From NCBI GenBank assembly GCA_964291335.2, contig OZ219749.1, forward strand, positions 124,001 through 188,000: DNA of 64,000 bases, read 5' to 3'. Both the position numbers and the translations under genes were made by a program. This document shows, piece after piece, positions 45,342 to 54,329 of this stretch; positions within the stretch are counted from its first letter, which is position 1; the number at the start of each line of letters is the position of its first letter. The stretch comes from G964291335 sp964291335 (GTDB lineage: Bacteria; Chloroflexota; Dehalococcoidia; Lucifugimonadales; UBA3495). The notes below the pieces were generated by a model. That model did no database searches. It was given only the letters and a program-made list of their open reading frames with translations, and was not told the origin of the DNA.

Positions 45342-45638
45342 ATGTATATAAGAATGGTTTGGGGCAAGCTGCGCCCCGGCGGTTGGGAAGAATACGAGCG
45401 GCTCTATCACGAGCGGCTGGCCGGCTCAGGCAACCCGATAGCCGGCCTTAAGGAGCGCCAATTGCTCCGCAGCACCGAAGACCCGGACGAGGGCATCAGC
45501 GTCAGCATTTGGGAAACGCTGGACGACCTGCGCAATTATGAGACGGGGGAGTTTCGTCAGAATGTGGCCCGGGAAATGGAACACCTTTACCGGGGCGAGT
45601 ACTGGGTCAAGCACTTCGAGGTTAGCTCCAGCGATTGA
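45342..45638 (+). CDS. ABM-type small monooxygenase-fold protein
   Basis: This 98-residue protein has the dimeric alpha+beta barrel of antibiotic biosynthesis monooxygenases. Segments are MYIRMVWGKLRPGGWEEYER, GLKERQLLRSTEDPDEGISV and SIWETLDDLRNYETGEF. Members range from heme-degrading to quinone-forming enzymes, and many have no known activity. The start ATG 45342 has AGGAGATG in front. The frame extends upstream to 45192 without SD or homology. It is separate from the DAO gene by 222 bp. Confidence 0.78.
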   Translation: MYIRMVWGKLRPGGWEEYERLYHERLAGSGNPIAGLKERQLLRSTEDPDEGISVSIWETLDDLRNYETGEFRQNVAREMEHLYRGEYWVKHFEVSSSD

Positions 45639-46036
45639 CCGGCCGGGCTGGCCCGTAAATTGGCCGTCAAGCATACCAACCAACCCTTGCCGGTTAAATT
45701 GGCCCGGCAAAGGGCAAGGCTCGCAGATACCCTTTGCGGGCCTTGACGCCGTTTGCGCCCCGGCGGACAAGCAGTTTACCGCCTGCTGTATTCTTCAGGG
45801 AAGAAGGCCGCCGGCCGAAAGGGCGGGCCTGGTCGCCCGGCCGGTTTGACCCTGACGGCTTGCCGCCGGCCGGCAGGGCGCCCTCAAGCCACCCTTGACC
45901 GAGAACGAGAAGGGGCGTAATTCCGGGGCAAACCGGGCAAGGGACTATCAACCTGCTCTTATTATAAATATAATGGATTGGGCGGTTGGCTTACCGGGAC
46001 GATACCGCTCCGGGATTTCGAACATGAGGAGTTAGC
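45639..46036. other. Intergenic region with promoter-like sequence
   Basis: This 398-bp gap has no credible gene. Near its right end TATAAT (45969-45974) lies in an AT-rich patch with TATCAA 17 bp upstream, a plausible promoter for the CMD gene whose ATG is at 46037. Confidence 0.4.
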
Positions 46037-46846
46037 ATGCCTACACTGGATGAGAGGTTCGAACGGGCCCAGGAAATGCGCACCTTCATGGCGGCCGGAG
46101 ACCTCCGGCACTTTACCTTGCCCGGCATCGATCAACTTGCCCCGGACCTGAAGCGCATTGTGGACGAGGCCCTGTTTGGCTCCATTTGGCCCAGAAGCGG
46201 GCTGGATGTCCGCCAGCGGTGTATTTGTACCATTTCCGCCCTGATGGCCATGGGCCACCTGGCCCTCCTGAAACGCCATATCGAGCGGTCTATCAATGTG
46301 GGCCTGACTCCGGCCCAGGTAATTGAGGTCTTCATTCAGTTGACTTTTTACGTCGGCGTACCAGCGGTTGAGACAGCCATGAGTATCGCCAAGGAGATTT
46401 TCGACGAGCAGGGCATCCAGTTCACCCCGACCCGGGTTTACGACGCCGGCAAGTCTCCCGAAGCGCTCCACCAGGAAGGCGTAGCTGTCCACGAGGAGCA
46501 CATGGGCGATATTACGATTTACTATACCGAAGACCCGGATTCGGTGGAGATGCAGCTGGAACGGCTGATTAACGAATATAACTGGGGCGCCATATATACC
46601 CGGCCGCACCTGGACGCCAAGGAGCGCTCTTTGTGCGCCCTGTCGGCCATGACGGTGATGGGCCATTATGACCGGCAACTGCGTCGTCGCATCGCCGGTG
46701 CGCTGCGCGTGGGCATTACGCCATCGGAGATTATGGAGGTGTTCATTCAGCTGACCCTCTACGGAGGGTATTTCCATACCCGCACCGCCATGCGCATCGC
46801 CCGCTCTGTTTTTGCTGAACAGGGGATTTCTGAGCCGGCAGGTTAG
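46037..46846 (+). CDS. Double-domain carboxymuconolactone decarboxylase family protein
   Basis: This 269-residue protein has two AhpD/CMD-like domains. The first reads LDVRQRCICTISALMAMGHL, HIERSINVGLTPAQVIEVFI and QLTFYVGVPAVETAMSIAKE. The second reads LDAKERSLCALSAMTVMGHY, RIAGALRVGITPSEIMEVFI and QLTLYGGYFHTRTAMRIARS. The CxxC of AhpD peroxidase partners is absent, so a decarboxylase/lactonase-like role is more likely. GAGGAG precedes the ATG. The gene lies 92 bp before an MmgE/PrpD gene on the same strand, possibly one catabolic unit. Confidence 0.88.
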   Translation: MPTLDERFERAQEMRTFMAAGDLRHFTLPGIDQLAPDLKRIVDEALFGSIWPRSGLDVRQRCICTISALMAMGHLALLKRHIERSINVGLTPAQVIEVFIQLTFYVGVPAVETAMSIAKEIFDEQGIQFTPTRVYDAGKSPEALHQEGVAVHEEHMGDITIYYTEDPDSVEMQLERLINEYNWGAIYTRPHLDAKERSLCALSAMTVMGHYDRQLRRRIAGALRVGITPSEIMEVFIQLTLYGGYFHTRTAMRIARSVFAEQGISEPAG

Positions 46847-46938
46847 ACCGCTGTCAGAACCGGAAAGGCTCCCGACCTTTACCGGCGCGCCGTTGGGCTG
46901 CCAGGCCTGACTGCCGGAACACAAAAACGAGGTTATCT

Positions 46939-48348
46939 ATGACCGAGTCCCTGAGCCGAACCTTTGCCCGCTTTGTCAATGAGCTTACCTATAACCAACT
47001 GCCGGCCCGGGTAGCCGACAAGATTAAGGCGTCCCTGCTGCACGCCCTGACAGTGTCCTTTTTGGGGGCCGAGACCCCCTGGGGCCGTCAGGCCATTGAA
47101 CTGGTAAAGGAAGAGGAGAGCAAGCCCAATGGGGCAACCATTCTGGTGGACGGAACCAAAGCGACTCGTTTTGGGGCAGCCTTTGCCAACAGCAAGTTGA
47201 TGCACGCCACTAACCAGTCGGATTCCTATCGAATGTTGATTCACCCCGGGCCCTGCCTGATACCGGCTGCCCTGGCTACGGCGGAGCTGGAACGAAGCAC
47301 CGGACGGGCGCTGATTACCGCCCTGGCCGCCGGCTACGAGGTGGAGGCGCGCATCGCCGGGGACTTTATCCCTTCCACTCAGGCCCGCGGGTTTCGCTCC
47401 AGCCCGGTGTTTGGCGTCCTGGGCGCAGCGGTAACCACCGCCAAGCTGCTGCATCCCAATGAAGACCACCTGGTAAACACCCTGGCTTTGGCCTGCACCT
47501 TCGCCGGCGGCACCACCGAGGGAGCCCGGGTCGGCGGGCGCGAGGCTATGTTTCACGAACCCAATGCTGCCCGCAACGGCATGCTGGCCGCCTTGCTGTC
47601 CAAGAGCGACGTGCGCGGTTCGGAAACTTCCCTGGAAGGGCCCGCCGGTTTTTACAATGCCTTCACTGGCAACAACCTGGGCAACCTGTCTTACGTCTTT
47701 TCCGGCCCCAAACAGGTGGACTTCGCCGGCATAGTGGATGAACTGGGCAGCCGCTGGGAACTGCTGCACGTAACCCCGAAGCTTTACCCCACCGCCGGCT
47801 ATAACTGCCCGGTAATTGAGCTGATGACGGACATCCGCGCGATACACGCCTTGCCCATAGCGGAGATTGAGAAGATTACGGTGGACTTGAACTGGCTGGA
47901 GACGCTCTATCCGTCGCCGGCTTTTCCCAACCCCTCCCGGGGCGCCGATGCCCCGGCAGTGGGCAGCACCCACTACTTCGCCGCTTATACCTGTGTCAAC
48001 GGAACTTACCCTCCCCTTAAAGCCCGCATCGACCCCGGCGATGGCCCCCCGGAGCGGGAGGCATCGGTGCTGGACCTGATGAAAAAGGTGGAGGTAGTAG
48101 GCCACCAGAACCGGCCCGCCTTTGCCCCCCGTATAACCATCGCCATGCGGGGAGGCACTGAGTATATGGGCGAGTACAAGGGCAACGAGCTGGAATGGGA
48201 TTTGCCGGCCGTTGACCGGCGGCTGCGGCCTCTGTTCGATGAGCTGCCCTGGCCCACGCCAAAGTTGGAGAGCATCGCTCAGGTGGTTACCAACCTGGAA
48301 GCCGAGCAGCGCATTGACTTGCTGCTCTCCCTTTGCGTTAAGGGGTAA
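46939..48348 (+). CDS. MmgE/PrpD family protein (second in the window)
   Basis: This 469-residue MmgE/PrpD member has the N-terminal helical domain (SLSRTFARFVNELTYNQLPA), SKLMHATNQSDSYRMLIHPG, AAGYEVEARIAGDF and LLHPNEDHLVNTLALACTFA. GTTEGARVGGREAMFHEPNA, TPKLYPTAGYNCPV, with the Lys-Tyr pair of the family, and RPAFAPRITIAMRGG follow. It is only distantly similar to the other PrpD-like protein at 23610. The substrate is unknown. The next gene begins three bases after its stop, which suggests co-transcription with the lipoprotein. Confidence 0.87.
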   Translation: MTESLSRTFARFVNELTYNQLPARVADKIKASLLHALTVSFLGAETPWGRQAIELVKEEESKPNGATILVDGTKATRFGAAFANSKLMHATNQSDSYRMLIHPGPCLIPAALATAELERSTGRALITALAAGYEVEARIAGDFIPSTQARGFRSSPVFGVLGAAVTTAKLLHPNEDHLVNTLALACTFAGGTTEGARVGGREAMFHEPNAARNGMLAALLSKSDVRGSETSLEGPAGFYNAFTGNNLGNLSYVFSGPKQVDFAGIVDELGSRWELLHVTPKLYPTAGYNCPVIELMTDIRAIHALPIAEIEKITVDLNWLETLYPSPAFPNPSRGADAPAVGSTHYFAAYTCVNGTYPPLKARIDPGDGPPEREASVLDLMKKVEVVGHQNRPAFAPRITIAMRGGTEYMGEYKGNELEWDLPAVDRRLRPLFDELPWPTPKLESIAQVVTNLEAEQRIDLLLSLCVKG

Positions 48349-48351
48349 CCG

Positions 48352-49287
48352 GTGGCCCGTCCCCGGAGTTGGGCTGCCGGCCTCTTTATGCTGGCCGGCG
48401 GGCTGCTGCTGACGGCCGCTGCGTGTCTTTTCTCGCCGCCGGGTTCCGGTACAACCCCGGCGGTGGGCGGCCCGGAATACAGCGCGCTGGTCGTCAGTTC
48501 CGACCTGGCCGCCGGCGCCAACCGCCTGGTTTTTGCCCTGGTTACCCGGGATGGCGCCCCGGTCGCAGCCCAGGAGGCCCGGGTTGTCCCCAAATACACG
48601 CCGCCCGGAGCGGCAGAAGCCCAAGGCCGGCCTCCGGTCAGCGCCCGGTTCCTTCCCTGGCCGCCGGAAGGCAGCAATCGCGGGGTATTCGTCGCCAACC
48701 TGGAGCTTGAGCCGCCCGGGGAGGCTACGGCCGATAACCCAGGCTTGTGGGAACTGGATATTACCGCCGCCGGCAGTGAAGGCGTTGCCATAGCAACCAG
48801 CGCCACGCTGCGGGTGGCCCGGACTGCCACTACGCCAGCCATCGGCGACCCGGCTCCGGCCAGCGTAACCCCCACCGCAGGGGCAGCAGCTGACCTGTCC
48901 ACCATTTCCAGCGCTCCGGAACCCGACCCGGAGCTTTACCGCCTTTCGGTTCACGAGGCCCTGAAGTCCGGAAAACCCTTAATGCTGCTGTTTTCCACTC
49001 CGGCCTTTTGCGTCAGCGCAACCTGCGGCCCTCAACTGGAGATTTTGGGCCGGCTTAAGGACAGGTACGGGGAACAAGCCAATTTTATTCACGTGGAAGT
49101 TTTCGCCGACCCGCACCTGATTCAGGGCAACCGCCTTTCGGCCAGGCAAGCGCCGGCAGTGGCGGAATGGGGCCTGCCAAGCGAGCCCTGGACTTTCCTG
49201 GTGGACCGACAGGGCCGCATCAGCGCCAAGTTCGAGCAGTTTACTCCTGAAACCGAGCTGGAGGCAGCCCTGCAAAAAGTCCTGTAA
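48352..49287 (+). CDS. Lipoprotein with C-terminal thioredoxin-like domain
   Basis: This 311-residue protein begins with GTG. The signal sequence (ARPRSWAAGLFMLAGGLLLT) ends in a lipobox AAAC (Cys about 25). The N-terminal half is beta-rich and resembles a carbohydrate- or Ig-like domain. A Ser/Thr/Pro linker follows, then a thioredoxin-like domain with KPLMLLFSTPAFCVSATCGP, where the redox pair is spaced C-x4-C, and WTFLVDRQGRISAKFE. It is probably an outer-surface oxidoreductase or metallochaperone. The start lies three bases after the PrpD stop. Its relation to PrpD is probably only positional. Confidence 0.8.
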   Translation: MARPRSWAAGLFMLAGGLLLTAAACLFSPPGSGTTPAVGGPEYSALVVSSDLAAGANRLVFALVTRDGAPVAAQEARVVPKYTPPGAAEAQGRPPVSARFLPWPPEGSNRGVFVANLELEPPGEATADNPGLWELDITAAGSEGVAIATSATLRVARTATTPAIGDPAPASVTPTAGAAADLSTISSAPEPDPELYRLSVHEALKSGKPLMLLFSTPAFCVSATCGPQLEILGRLKDRYGEQANFIHVEVFADPHLIQGNRLSARQAPAVAEWGLPSEPWTFLVDRQGRISAKFEQFTPETELEAALQKVL

Positions 49288-49391
49288 CCGGCGTCGCGCC
49301 TCTGACCTGCCAGGGGTCAGCAGTCAGCAAATGCTGACCGACCGGCGCTGCCGTGATGCGCCGGCAATAACCGCCACCGGCAGGCAGCCGT

Positions 49392-49706
49392 TCAATCGGC
49401 CAGAGACACCGCAACCAGGGTGTTTCCCCGTTTTTCATAGGTTACCAGCAGCGATTGACCCAAAATCTGGTGTTCCTTAACGTGAGCGGGGGTAAAACCG
49501 ACAAACCCCTCGGTGGTAAAGAGATACTCCTGGCCGGTCGCATCGCGCAGGCGCAGGGTTTCCAGTTCCGAAAAGTTGCGGGCCACCACCTCCAGCACTT
49601 GCCCCCGTACTTGCTGCCGGCGGCCCGCCTCGGTGCAGGCAGCCAGCAATGCCAGCCCCAGAACCGCCAGCGCCACAGTTGCGATGAATGGAAGCCTGGC
49701 TGCCAC
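49392..49706 (-). CDS. Small lipoprotein
   Basis: This 104-residue protein starts at GTG 49706. The signal sequence FIATVALAVLGLALLAAC ends in a lipobox (LAAC). The mature part is short and beta-rich: QVRGQVLEVVARNFSELETL, RLRDATGQEYLFTTEGFVG, then GFTPAHVKEHQILGQSLLVT and YEKRGNTLVAVSLAD. This looks like a small OB- or SH3-like barrel. No family name can be given with certainty. The frame extends to 49934 but overlaps the ABC permease gene and has no signal there. It probably belongs to the same transcript as the exporter. Confidence 0.65.
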   Translation of the reverse strand: MAARLPFIATVALAVLGLALLAACTEAGRRQQVRGQVLEVVARNFSELETLRLRDATGQEYLFTTEGFVGFTPAHVKEHQILGQSLLVTYEKRGNTLVAVSLAD

Positions 49707-49875
49707 GACCCCGATGGCGCCTTCCTGATTCGGCAGAGCCGGCTGTGTCGATTGAGGCCGGTTGTTCCGCCGGCTGGACGCTTTATGTAAACCGGGCAGC
49801 GAGGCCCGGCGGCTTGCCGGCTTCACCCCGATTCCCGCCGGCAGCAGCTGCGCCAAAGACCCTGAAACTGACCGG

Positions 49876-50973
49876 TCAGCTGAACCGGAACACCCGGATC
49901 GCCACCAGGGACGTAGCCACCACCCACCCGGCAAGGATAGCTAACTCGGGCCAAACCTGGCCCAAAGTCGCCTGGTGCAGCGCAATGTCCCGCATGGCGG
50001 TGAGCATGGGCGCCAGGGGCAGAACATCGGCCACATAGGGCAGCAGCCAGGGCAGGGCCGAGGTGGAGAAGAAGGTTCCGGCGAAGAACATCATCGGGAA
50101 GGTAACTACGTTGCCCATGCTGGAGGCCGCCGCCGGGGAATTGGCCCACGCCGAAATGATGAAGCCAATGTTCAGGAAGACCAGGCCGCCCAGAATTACC
50201 GCCGGCAGCAGCAGCAGCAGGTTGCCGGGCAGCTGCGCCCTGAAGACGAACATTCCTACTGCCAGAATGATGACGGCCTGAAGCAGGGCCAGAACCAGTT
50301 GGGCCGCCACCTCGGCGGCAAAGAACTTCCACACCGCCAGGGGCGTTACCAGCATCCGTTTCAGAATGGACAGGTTGCGGTAAGTGCTGATACGGGCCGC
50401 AATTCCGATGATAGCGTGCGTCATTATGCCCATACCCACCAGGCCCACCAGCACCCGGTCAAAGTAGGAAACCTGCCGTCCCGCCAGCCGTTCCGTTTCC
50501 ATGACCAGCGGAAGCGGCGTTGGCGGTTCCGGCAGCAGCGCGCCGACAGCCATCCGCTGCACCATGCCCTGAACGATGCTGTTGCGTTCCTCATCGCCGG
50601 TTCGCAGCACCAGCCTGACTGGCGCTGCCGAGGAGGGCAGCCCGGCAGAATCGGCGGCGCCGGGCCGGGCAAAGCCGGCCGGGATCACTACCAGGTAATC
50701 GAGGCTTCCCTCATCCACCAACTGACGGGCGGCGGCCAGGTCTGCCGGCGCCTCCCGCAACTCCAGGACGGAAACCTCTGCCAAGTCAGCCTGCAAAGCC
50801 CGCGAAGCGTCGGTCTGCGCCTGGTCAATAACCGCCAGCGAGGAAGAGCCGAAACCGGTCAAGTCGAAGAGACCAAAGACTGCTACCAGAATCAGAGGGA
50901 AGAACAGGGCCCAAAAGGTAGTCTGCCGATTGCGGGCCAGCATCTTCAGGTTAGCTATAGTCAAGGCCACCAT
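49876..50973 (-). CDS. ABC-2 type transporter permease
   Basis: This 365-residue permease has the ABC-2 topology of drug, antibiotic or polymer exporters. A first helix (TTFWALFFPLILVAVFGLFD) is followed by an extracytoplasmic domain of about 140 residues (DQAQTDASRALQADLAEVSV). The helical block is RILVGLVGM-like GMGIMTHAIIGIAARISTYR, with LKRMLVTPLAVWKFFAAEVA, FMSAWANSPAAASSMGN-like and MMFFAGTFFSTSALPWLLPY segments. The ATP-binding subunit gene lies 11 bp upstream. The pair is complete for a homodimeric permease. The cargo is unknown. Confidence 0.88.
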   Translation of the reverse strand: MVALTIANLKMLARNRQTTFWALFFPLILVAVFGLFDLTGFGSSSLAVIDQAQTDASRALQADLAEVSVLELREAPADLAAARQLVDEGSLDYLVVIPAGFARPGAADSAGLPSSAAPVRLVLRTGDEERNSIVQGMVQRMAVGALLPEPPTPLPLVMETERLAGRQVSYFDRVLVGLVGMGIMTHAIIGIAARISTYRNLSILKRMLVTPLAVWKFFAAEVAAQLVLALLQAVIILAVGMFVFRAQLPGNLLLLLPAVILGGLVFLNIGFIISAWANSPAAASSMGNVVTFPMMFFAGTFFSTSALPWLLPYVADVLPLAPMLTAMRDIALHQATLGQVWPELAILAGWVVATSLVAIRVFRFS

Positions 50974-50984
50974 AAAAGCCCCGT

Positions 50985-51932
50985 TCAGTCAGTCAGTTCG
51001 TTGCCGGTCAGTTCCAGGAAAACATCTTCCAGGGTGGCCGGCAAAACTTCCAGGTGCTTGAGGCCGATGCCTCCCCGCACGATGGTTTCCAGCACGCCAT
51101 TCAGGGACTCCGGGTCATTTTCCAGCCGCAGCACATTCAGGTAATCGCCGGCAGCCGGCGCCGCATCGTCCGGCGCTGCCGGGTGCAGGCTGGCCTCCCG
51201 GCTCAGGGCGGCAGCCTGTCCATCGGTCAGCGGGGTGTCGGTAACCAGCTTGATAGTATAAGTGGTTTTAATGCGGCCAATCAGGTTTTTCGGGGAATCA
51301 ATGGCAACAATGCTACCCCGATCCATAATAGCCAGTCGGTCGCACAGCTCCTGAGCCTCTTCCATATAGTGGGTGGTCAACACCACAGTAATATTCCGTT
51401 GGTGAATTTCCCGAATCAGCTGCCACAGGTTATGGCGGGCCTGGGGGTCCAGGCCGGTAGTAGGCTCATCCAGAATAATCAACTCCGGGTCGTTGACCAG
51501 GCTGGCCGCCACGGTGAAACGCTGCTGCTGCCCCAGGGAGAGCCGGTTTACCCGACTGCCGGCCTTGTCGGCCAGGCCCACCCGTTCCAGCAGCTGACCG
51601 GGGGACAGCCGCCGGGGGTAAAAGCTGCCAAGCAGCTTTAGAATTTCGTGCAGGGAGAGAAAGTTGAAGTAGGCGGAAGACTGAAGCTGCACGCCGATGC
51701 GAGCCTTAATCCGGCTGGTTTCCTGCTGCGAATCCAGCCCCAGAACGCTTACCTGGCCCGCCGAGGGTTTCAGCAGCCCTTCGATTATCTCCAGGGTAGT
51801 GGTCTTGCCGGCGCCGTTGGGTCCCAGGATACCGAAAATCTCGCCGGCGACCACGTCAAAGGAAACGTTGTCCACCGCCGTAAAAGAACCAAACCGCTTA
51901 ATCAGACCTTCTACCCGAATTGCGTCAGTCAT
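50985..51932 (-). CDS. ABC transporter ATP-binding protein (DrrA-like)
   Basis: This 315-residue ATPase of DrrA/CcmA type has Walker A FGILGPNGAGKTTTLEIIEG, Q-loop ARIGVQLQSSAYFNFLS and signature NRLSLGQQQRFTVAASLVND. Walker B is LIILDEPTTGLDPQARHNLW and the H-loop is VLTTHYMEEAQELCDRLAIM. The signature LSLGQQQR departs slightly from LSGGQ. The C-terminal 80 residues are a regulatory extension typical of this group. ATG 51932 lies only 13 bases after the -10 hexamer, so the message would be almost leaderless. The permease gene follows by 11 bp. Confidence 0.92.
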   Translation of the reverse strand: MTDAIRVEGLIKRFGSFTAVDNVSFDVVAGEIFGILGPNGAGKTTTLEIIEGLLKPSAGQVSVLGLDSQQETSRIKARIGVQLQSSAYFNFLSLHEILKLLGSFYPRRLSPGQLLERVGLADKAGSRVNRLSLGQQQRFTVAASLVNDPELIILDEPTTGLDPQARHNLWQLIREIHQRNITVVLTTHYMEEAQELCDRLAIMDRGSIVAIDSPKNLIGRIKTTYTIKLVTDTPLTDGQAAALSREASLHPAAPDDAAPAAGDYLNVLRLENDPESLNGVLETIVRGGIGLKHLEVLPATLEDVFLELTGNELTD

Positions 51933-51945
51933 GATAACATTGAGA

Positions 51946-51951
51946 ATTATA
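51946..51951 (-). promoter_or_regulatory. -10 element giving a nearly leaderless ABC transcript
   Basis: TATAAT on the minus strand ends 13 bases before the ATG at 51932, so transcription would start about seven bases before the start codon. No SD is present. The surrounding AT-rich stretch also serves the divergent ctaA gene. Confidence 0.45.
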
Positions 51952-52027
51952 TCACAATCTCAATCAAAGCAACCCGGAATCCCGGCGCCGGGGCTGGTCA
52001 ATCACCGCCAACAGGAACGGTTCAAGT

Positions 52028-53089
52028 ATGCTGACGGAGCTACTGCGGGGCAAGCCAACGGGCAACGAAGGGGTCGGCAGCGCTGGCCCGGCAGCGGCTC
52101 AGCTGGCTGCCGGTTCGGGGGGGTTGCGGTTTCTGGCCTGGGCTTCGTTAATTTCCACCTTTGCCTTGATTGTGCTGGGCGGAGTGGTAAGAGTTACCGG
52201 CTCCGGGTTGGGCTGCGGCGGCGATTGGCCTCTGTGCGACGGCCGGCTGCTGCCAGCAATGACCGCTGCGGACATCATCGAATACAGCCACCGACTGATG
52301 GCCTCGGCGCTGGTAGGCCCGCTGATTGTGGCCACCTGCGCCTGGGCCTGGTTTCGTTTCCGGCAGGCGCGGGCGGTAGTGATTCCGGCCAGCGTCGCCG
52401 TGCTGCTGGTACTGGCCCAGGGCGGGCTGGGGGGTATTACGGTGCTTACCGAACTGCCCGGCCACATTGTGGCGGCGCACCTGGCCCTGGCCCAGGCTTT
52501 GCTGGGCTGCCTGATTATGGTGCTGGCAGCGGCCTACCGGAACACTTATGCCGACCTGGCGTTAAACCGGCCCGCCGCTGCCGACCGGCTCGGCAGCAGC
52601 CAGCCAGGGCCTGGAAAACCGGACGGCATGCCCCGCCTGGTTCTGATTACCGCCTTTTCGACCTACCTGCTCCTGCTGTCCGGCGCCTATGTTACTGCCA
52701 CCCCCGGCGCCCTGGCCGTCTGCCCTCAGTGGCCTTTATGCCAGGGGTTGAACCTTCCTGCCACCAACCTGGAAATAATCCATATGCTGCACCGGGTAGT
52801 GGCCGCCGTCGTGGGCCTGCTGGCCTTGTACGTCTTCTACCGGGCCTGGTTACAGGGGGTGAATACTGCCTTCTCGTCCGGCAGATCTGCTGTCATAATA
52901 CTTTCGGCAATGGGGGCCGCCCTGCTGATAACGCAGATTCTGGTGGGCGCAATTGCCATCTGGAGCGGGTTCCCCGTTTTCATCCGGGCCTTGCACATTG
53001 CCCTGGCGACAGCGGTCTGGGGGGTTACGGCAGGCTTGGCTTTGGCAATCCGGCCCCGGTCGCTGCAACCGTCGGCCCACCCCCAATAG
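52028..53089 (+). CDS. ctaA: Heme A synthase (COX15/CtaA)
   Basis: This 353-residue membrane monooxygenase converts heme O to heme A for aa3-type cytochrome oxidase. It shows the bipartite structure with the heme-binding histidines: RVTGSGLGCGGDWPLCDG with the conserved Cys pair, IEYSHRLMASALVGP, GHIVAAHLALAQALLGC and then the second half CPQWPLCQGLNLP, IIHMLHRVVAAVVG and RALHIALATAVWG. Eight helices are expected. The first 30 residues form a short polar lead. The gene is followed by ctaB 114 bp downstream. The oxidase structural genes are not in the window. Confidence 0.94.
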   Translation: MLTELLRGKPTGNEGVGSAGPAAAQLAAGSGGLRFLAWASLISTFALIVLGGVVRVTGSGLGCGGDWPLCDGRLLPAMTAADIIEYSHRLMASALVGPLIVATCAWAWFRFRQARAVVIPASVAVLLVLAQGGLGGITVLTELPGHIVAAHLALAQALLGCLIMVLAAAYRNTYADLALNRPAAADRLGSSQPGPGKPDGMPRLVLITAFSTYLLLLSGAYVTATPGALAVCPQWPLCQGLNLPATNLEIIHMLHRVVAAVVGLLALYVFYRAWLQGVNTAFSSGRSAVIILSAMGAALLITQILVGAIAIWSGFPVFIRALHIALATAVWGVTAGLALAIRPRSLQPSAHPQ

Positions 53090-53203
53090 GCTGCGGCGGC
53101 GGCCGGACTGGTCGGCGCTCATCCCCGGTTTGCCCCACCGAAAGGCCTGGCGGCAACCGAGCGAGGAGCCGGCCCGATAAACCCCGGGAGAGGCGCTTTA
53201 ACG

Positions 53204-54154
53204 ATGACTATGACTGAACCGCACAGTTCAACTGAACCGGCAGCTGAGGTTCCGGCGCCTCGACCGGCTTTGCCGTGGTTGGCGGTAATTAACGACTATA
53301 TAACGCTGACCAAGCCCCCGATAATCATGCTGCTGCTGGTAACCGCGGCCGGGGGAATGTTCCTGGCCCAGGCCCAGGCCGGCGGAGGCCTCCCCTCAAT
53401 GTCCCTGCTGGCCCTGGTCTGGCTGGGGGGAGCGTTGGCTTCAGGCGGAGCCAACGCCCTGAACCACCATTACGACCGGGATATAGACGTCCTGATGCAG
53501 CGCACCCGCAAGCGTCCGGTGGCCAGCAAGCGGATTTCCCCCACCAGGGCTTTAATCTTCGGCATTGCCCTGAATGTGCTGGCGGTGGCAGTGCTGGCGG
53601 CCTGGGTTAACTGGCTGGCGGCCGGGCTGACTCTGGCGGCCAGCCTGTTCTACGTGCTGATTTATACTATGTGGTTAAAGCGCAGCACACCCCATAACAT
53701 CGTCATCGGGGGGGCTGCCGGCTCCATCCCGCCCCTGGTAGGTTGGGCCGCCGTAACCGGCGACGTGGGCCTGCCGGCGGTGTACCTGTTTGCCATCATC
53801 TTTTTCTGGACGCCCCCCCACTTCTGGGCCTTGTCCCTGCTGATTCAGAAGGATTATGAACAGGCTGGTGTACCCATGCTGCCGGTAGTATCCACCAGCG
53901 CTTTTACCGTTACCAGCATCTTCCTTTACTCGCTGGCGCTGGTGGGGCTGACCGTGATGTTTGTCGCAACGGGCGCGGTAGGTTGGGTTTATACCGCAAC
54001 GGCGGCGGCTCTGGGCAGCTACTTCATCTACCTGGCCTGGCGGCTAAAGCAGCAGGAAAGCCGCCGGAACGCCCGTAAATTATATCTGTACTCCCTGCTG
54101 TACCTGGGCCTGCTCTTTGTGGCGGTAATGGTAGGCAGCGCTACCGGGTGGTAG
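53204..54154 (+). CDS. ctaB: Protoheme IX farnesyltransferase (heme O synthase)
   Basis: This 316-residue UbiA-superfamily membrane enzyme attaches farnesyl to protoheme IX. The diphosphate motif GGANALNHHYDRDIDVLMQR, then RTRKRPVASKRISP and SIPPLVGWAAVTGD with FFWTPPHFWALSLLI are all present. The N-terminal first helix follows LTKPPIIMLLLVTAAGGMF. It supplies the substrate for CtaA next door. The last 276 bp (53879-54154) are repeated, with 97% identity, at 55024-55299. Downstream of this gene the sequence enters a hotspot of accessory genes. Confidence 0.95.
   Translation: MTMTEPHSSTEPAAEVPAPRPALPWLAVINDYITLTKPPIIMLLLVTAAGGMFLAQAQAGGGLPSMSLLALVWLGGALASGGANALNHHYDRDIDVLMQRTRKRPVASKRISPTRALIFGIALNVLAVAVLAAWVNWLAAGLTLAASLFYVLIYTMWLKRSTPHNIVIGGAAGSIPPLVGWAAVTGDVGLPAVYLFAIIFFWTPPHFWALSLLIQKDYEQAGVPMLPVVSTSAFTVTSIFLYSLALVGLTVMFVATGAVGWVYTATAAALGSYFIYLAWRLKQQESRRNARKLYLYSLLYLGLLFVAVMVGSATGW
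53879..54154 (+). repeat. 276-bp ctaB 3' end, intact copy
   Basis: This segment recurs at 55024-55299 with 8 substitutions and no gaps. Five of the eight differences are synonymous. The similarity ends exactly at the ctaB stop codon. Confidence 0.9.
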
Positions 54155-54191
54155 AGGGGTTACGGTTACAGTGGTGTGTCTGCTAGAATGC

Positions 54192-54221
54192 TTGACATAG
54201 TCCAGAGATTGATGCTACATT
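54192..54221 (+). promoter_or_regulatory. Promoter of the NYN-domain gene
   Basis: TTGACA (54192-54197) and TACATT (54216-54221) are separated by 18 bp. The leader would be about 100 nt and includes a seven-bp hairpin AAAGCGG/CCGCTTT (54282-54308) just before the SD. Confidence 0.5.
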
Positions 54222-54329
54222 GAACATTGTCATATTTCCTGGCGTCCGCTTCGGCGCACTCCAGGTTGGTATCTCTTTGTAAAAGCGGTGTGGGTTCCAT
54301 GCCGCTTTCTCCTTTGTTGAGGTAGGTTT

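Noticed and set aside
46933..48954. 673-codon open frame on the minus strand
   Set aside because: It lies opposite the PrpD-family gene and the thioredoxin-like lipoprotein, has Gln/Gly/Arg-rich composition and no family motif. It is a GC-driven shadow frame.
49315..49339. GGTCAGCA/TGCTGACC hairpin after the thioredoxin-like lipoprotein
   Set aside because: It is an eight-bp stem without T tail; it could be chance or a weak bidirectional stop.
51697..53217. 506-codon plus-strand frame across the ABC ATPase start and ctaA
   Set aside because: It overlaps ctaA in another frame and reads the ABC gene antisense; the Arg/Gly/Pro-rich product has no motif.
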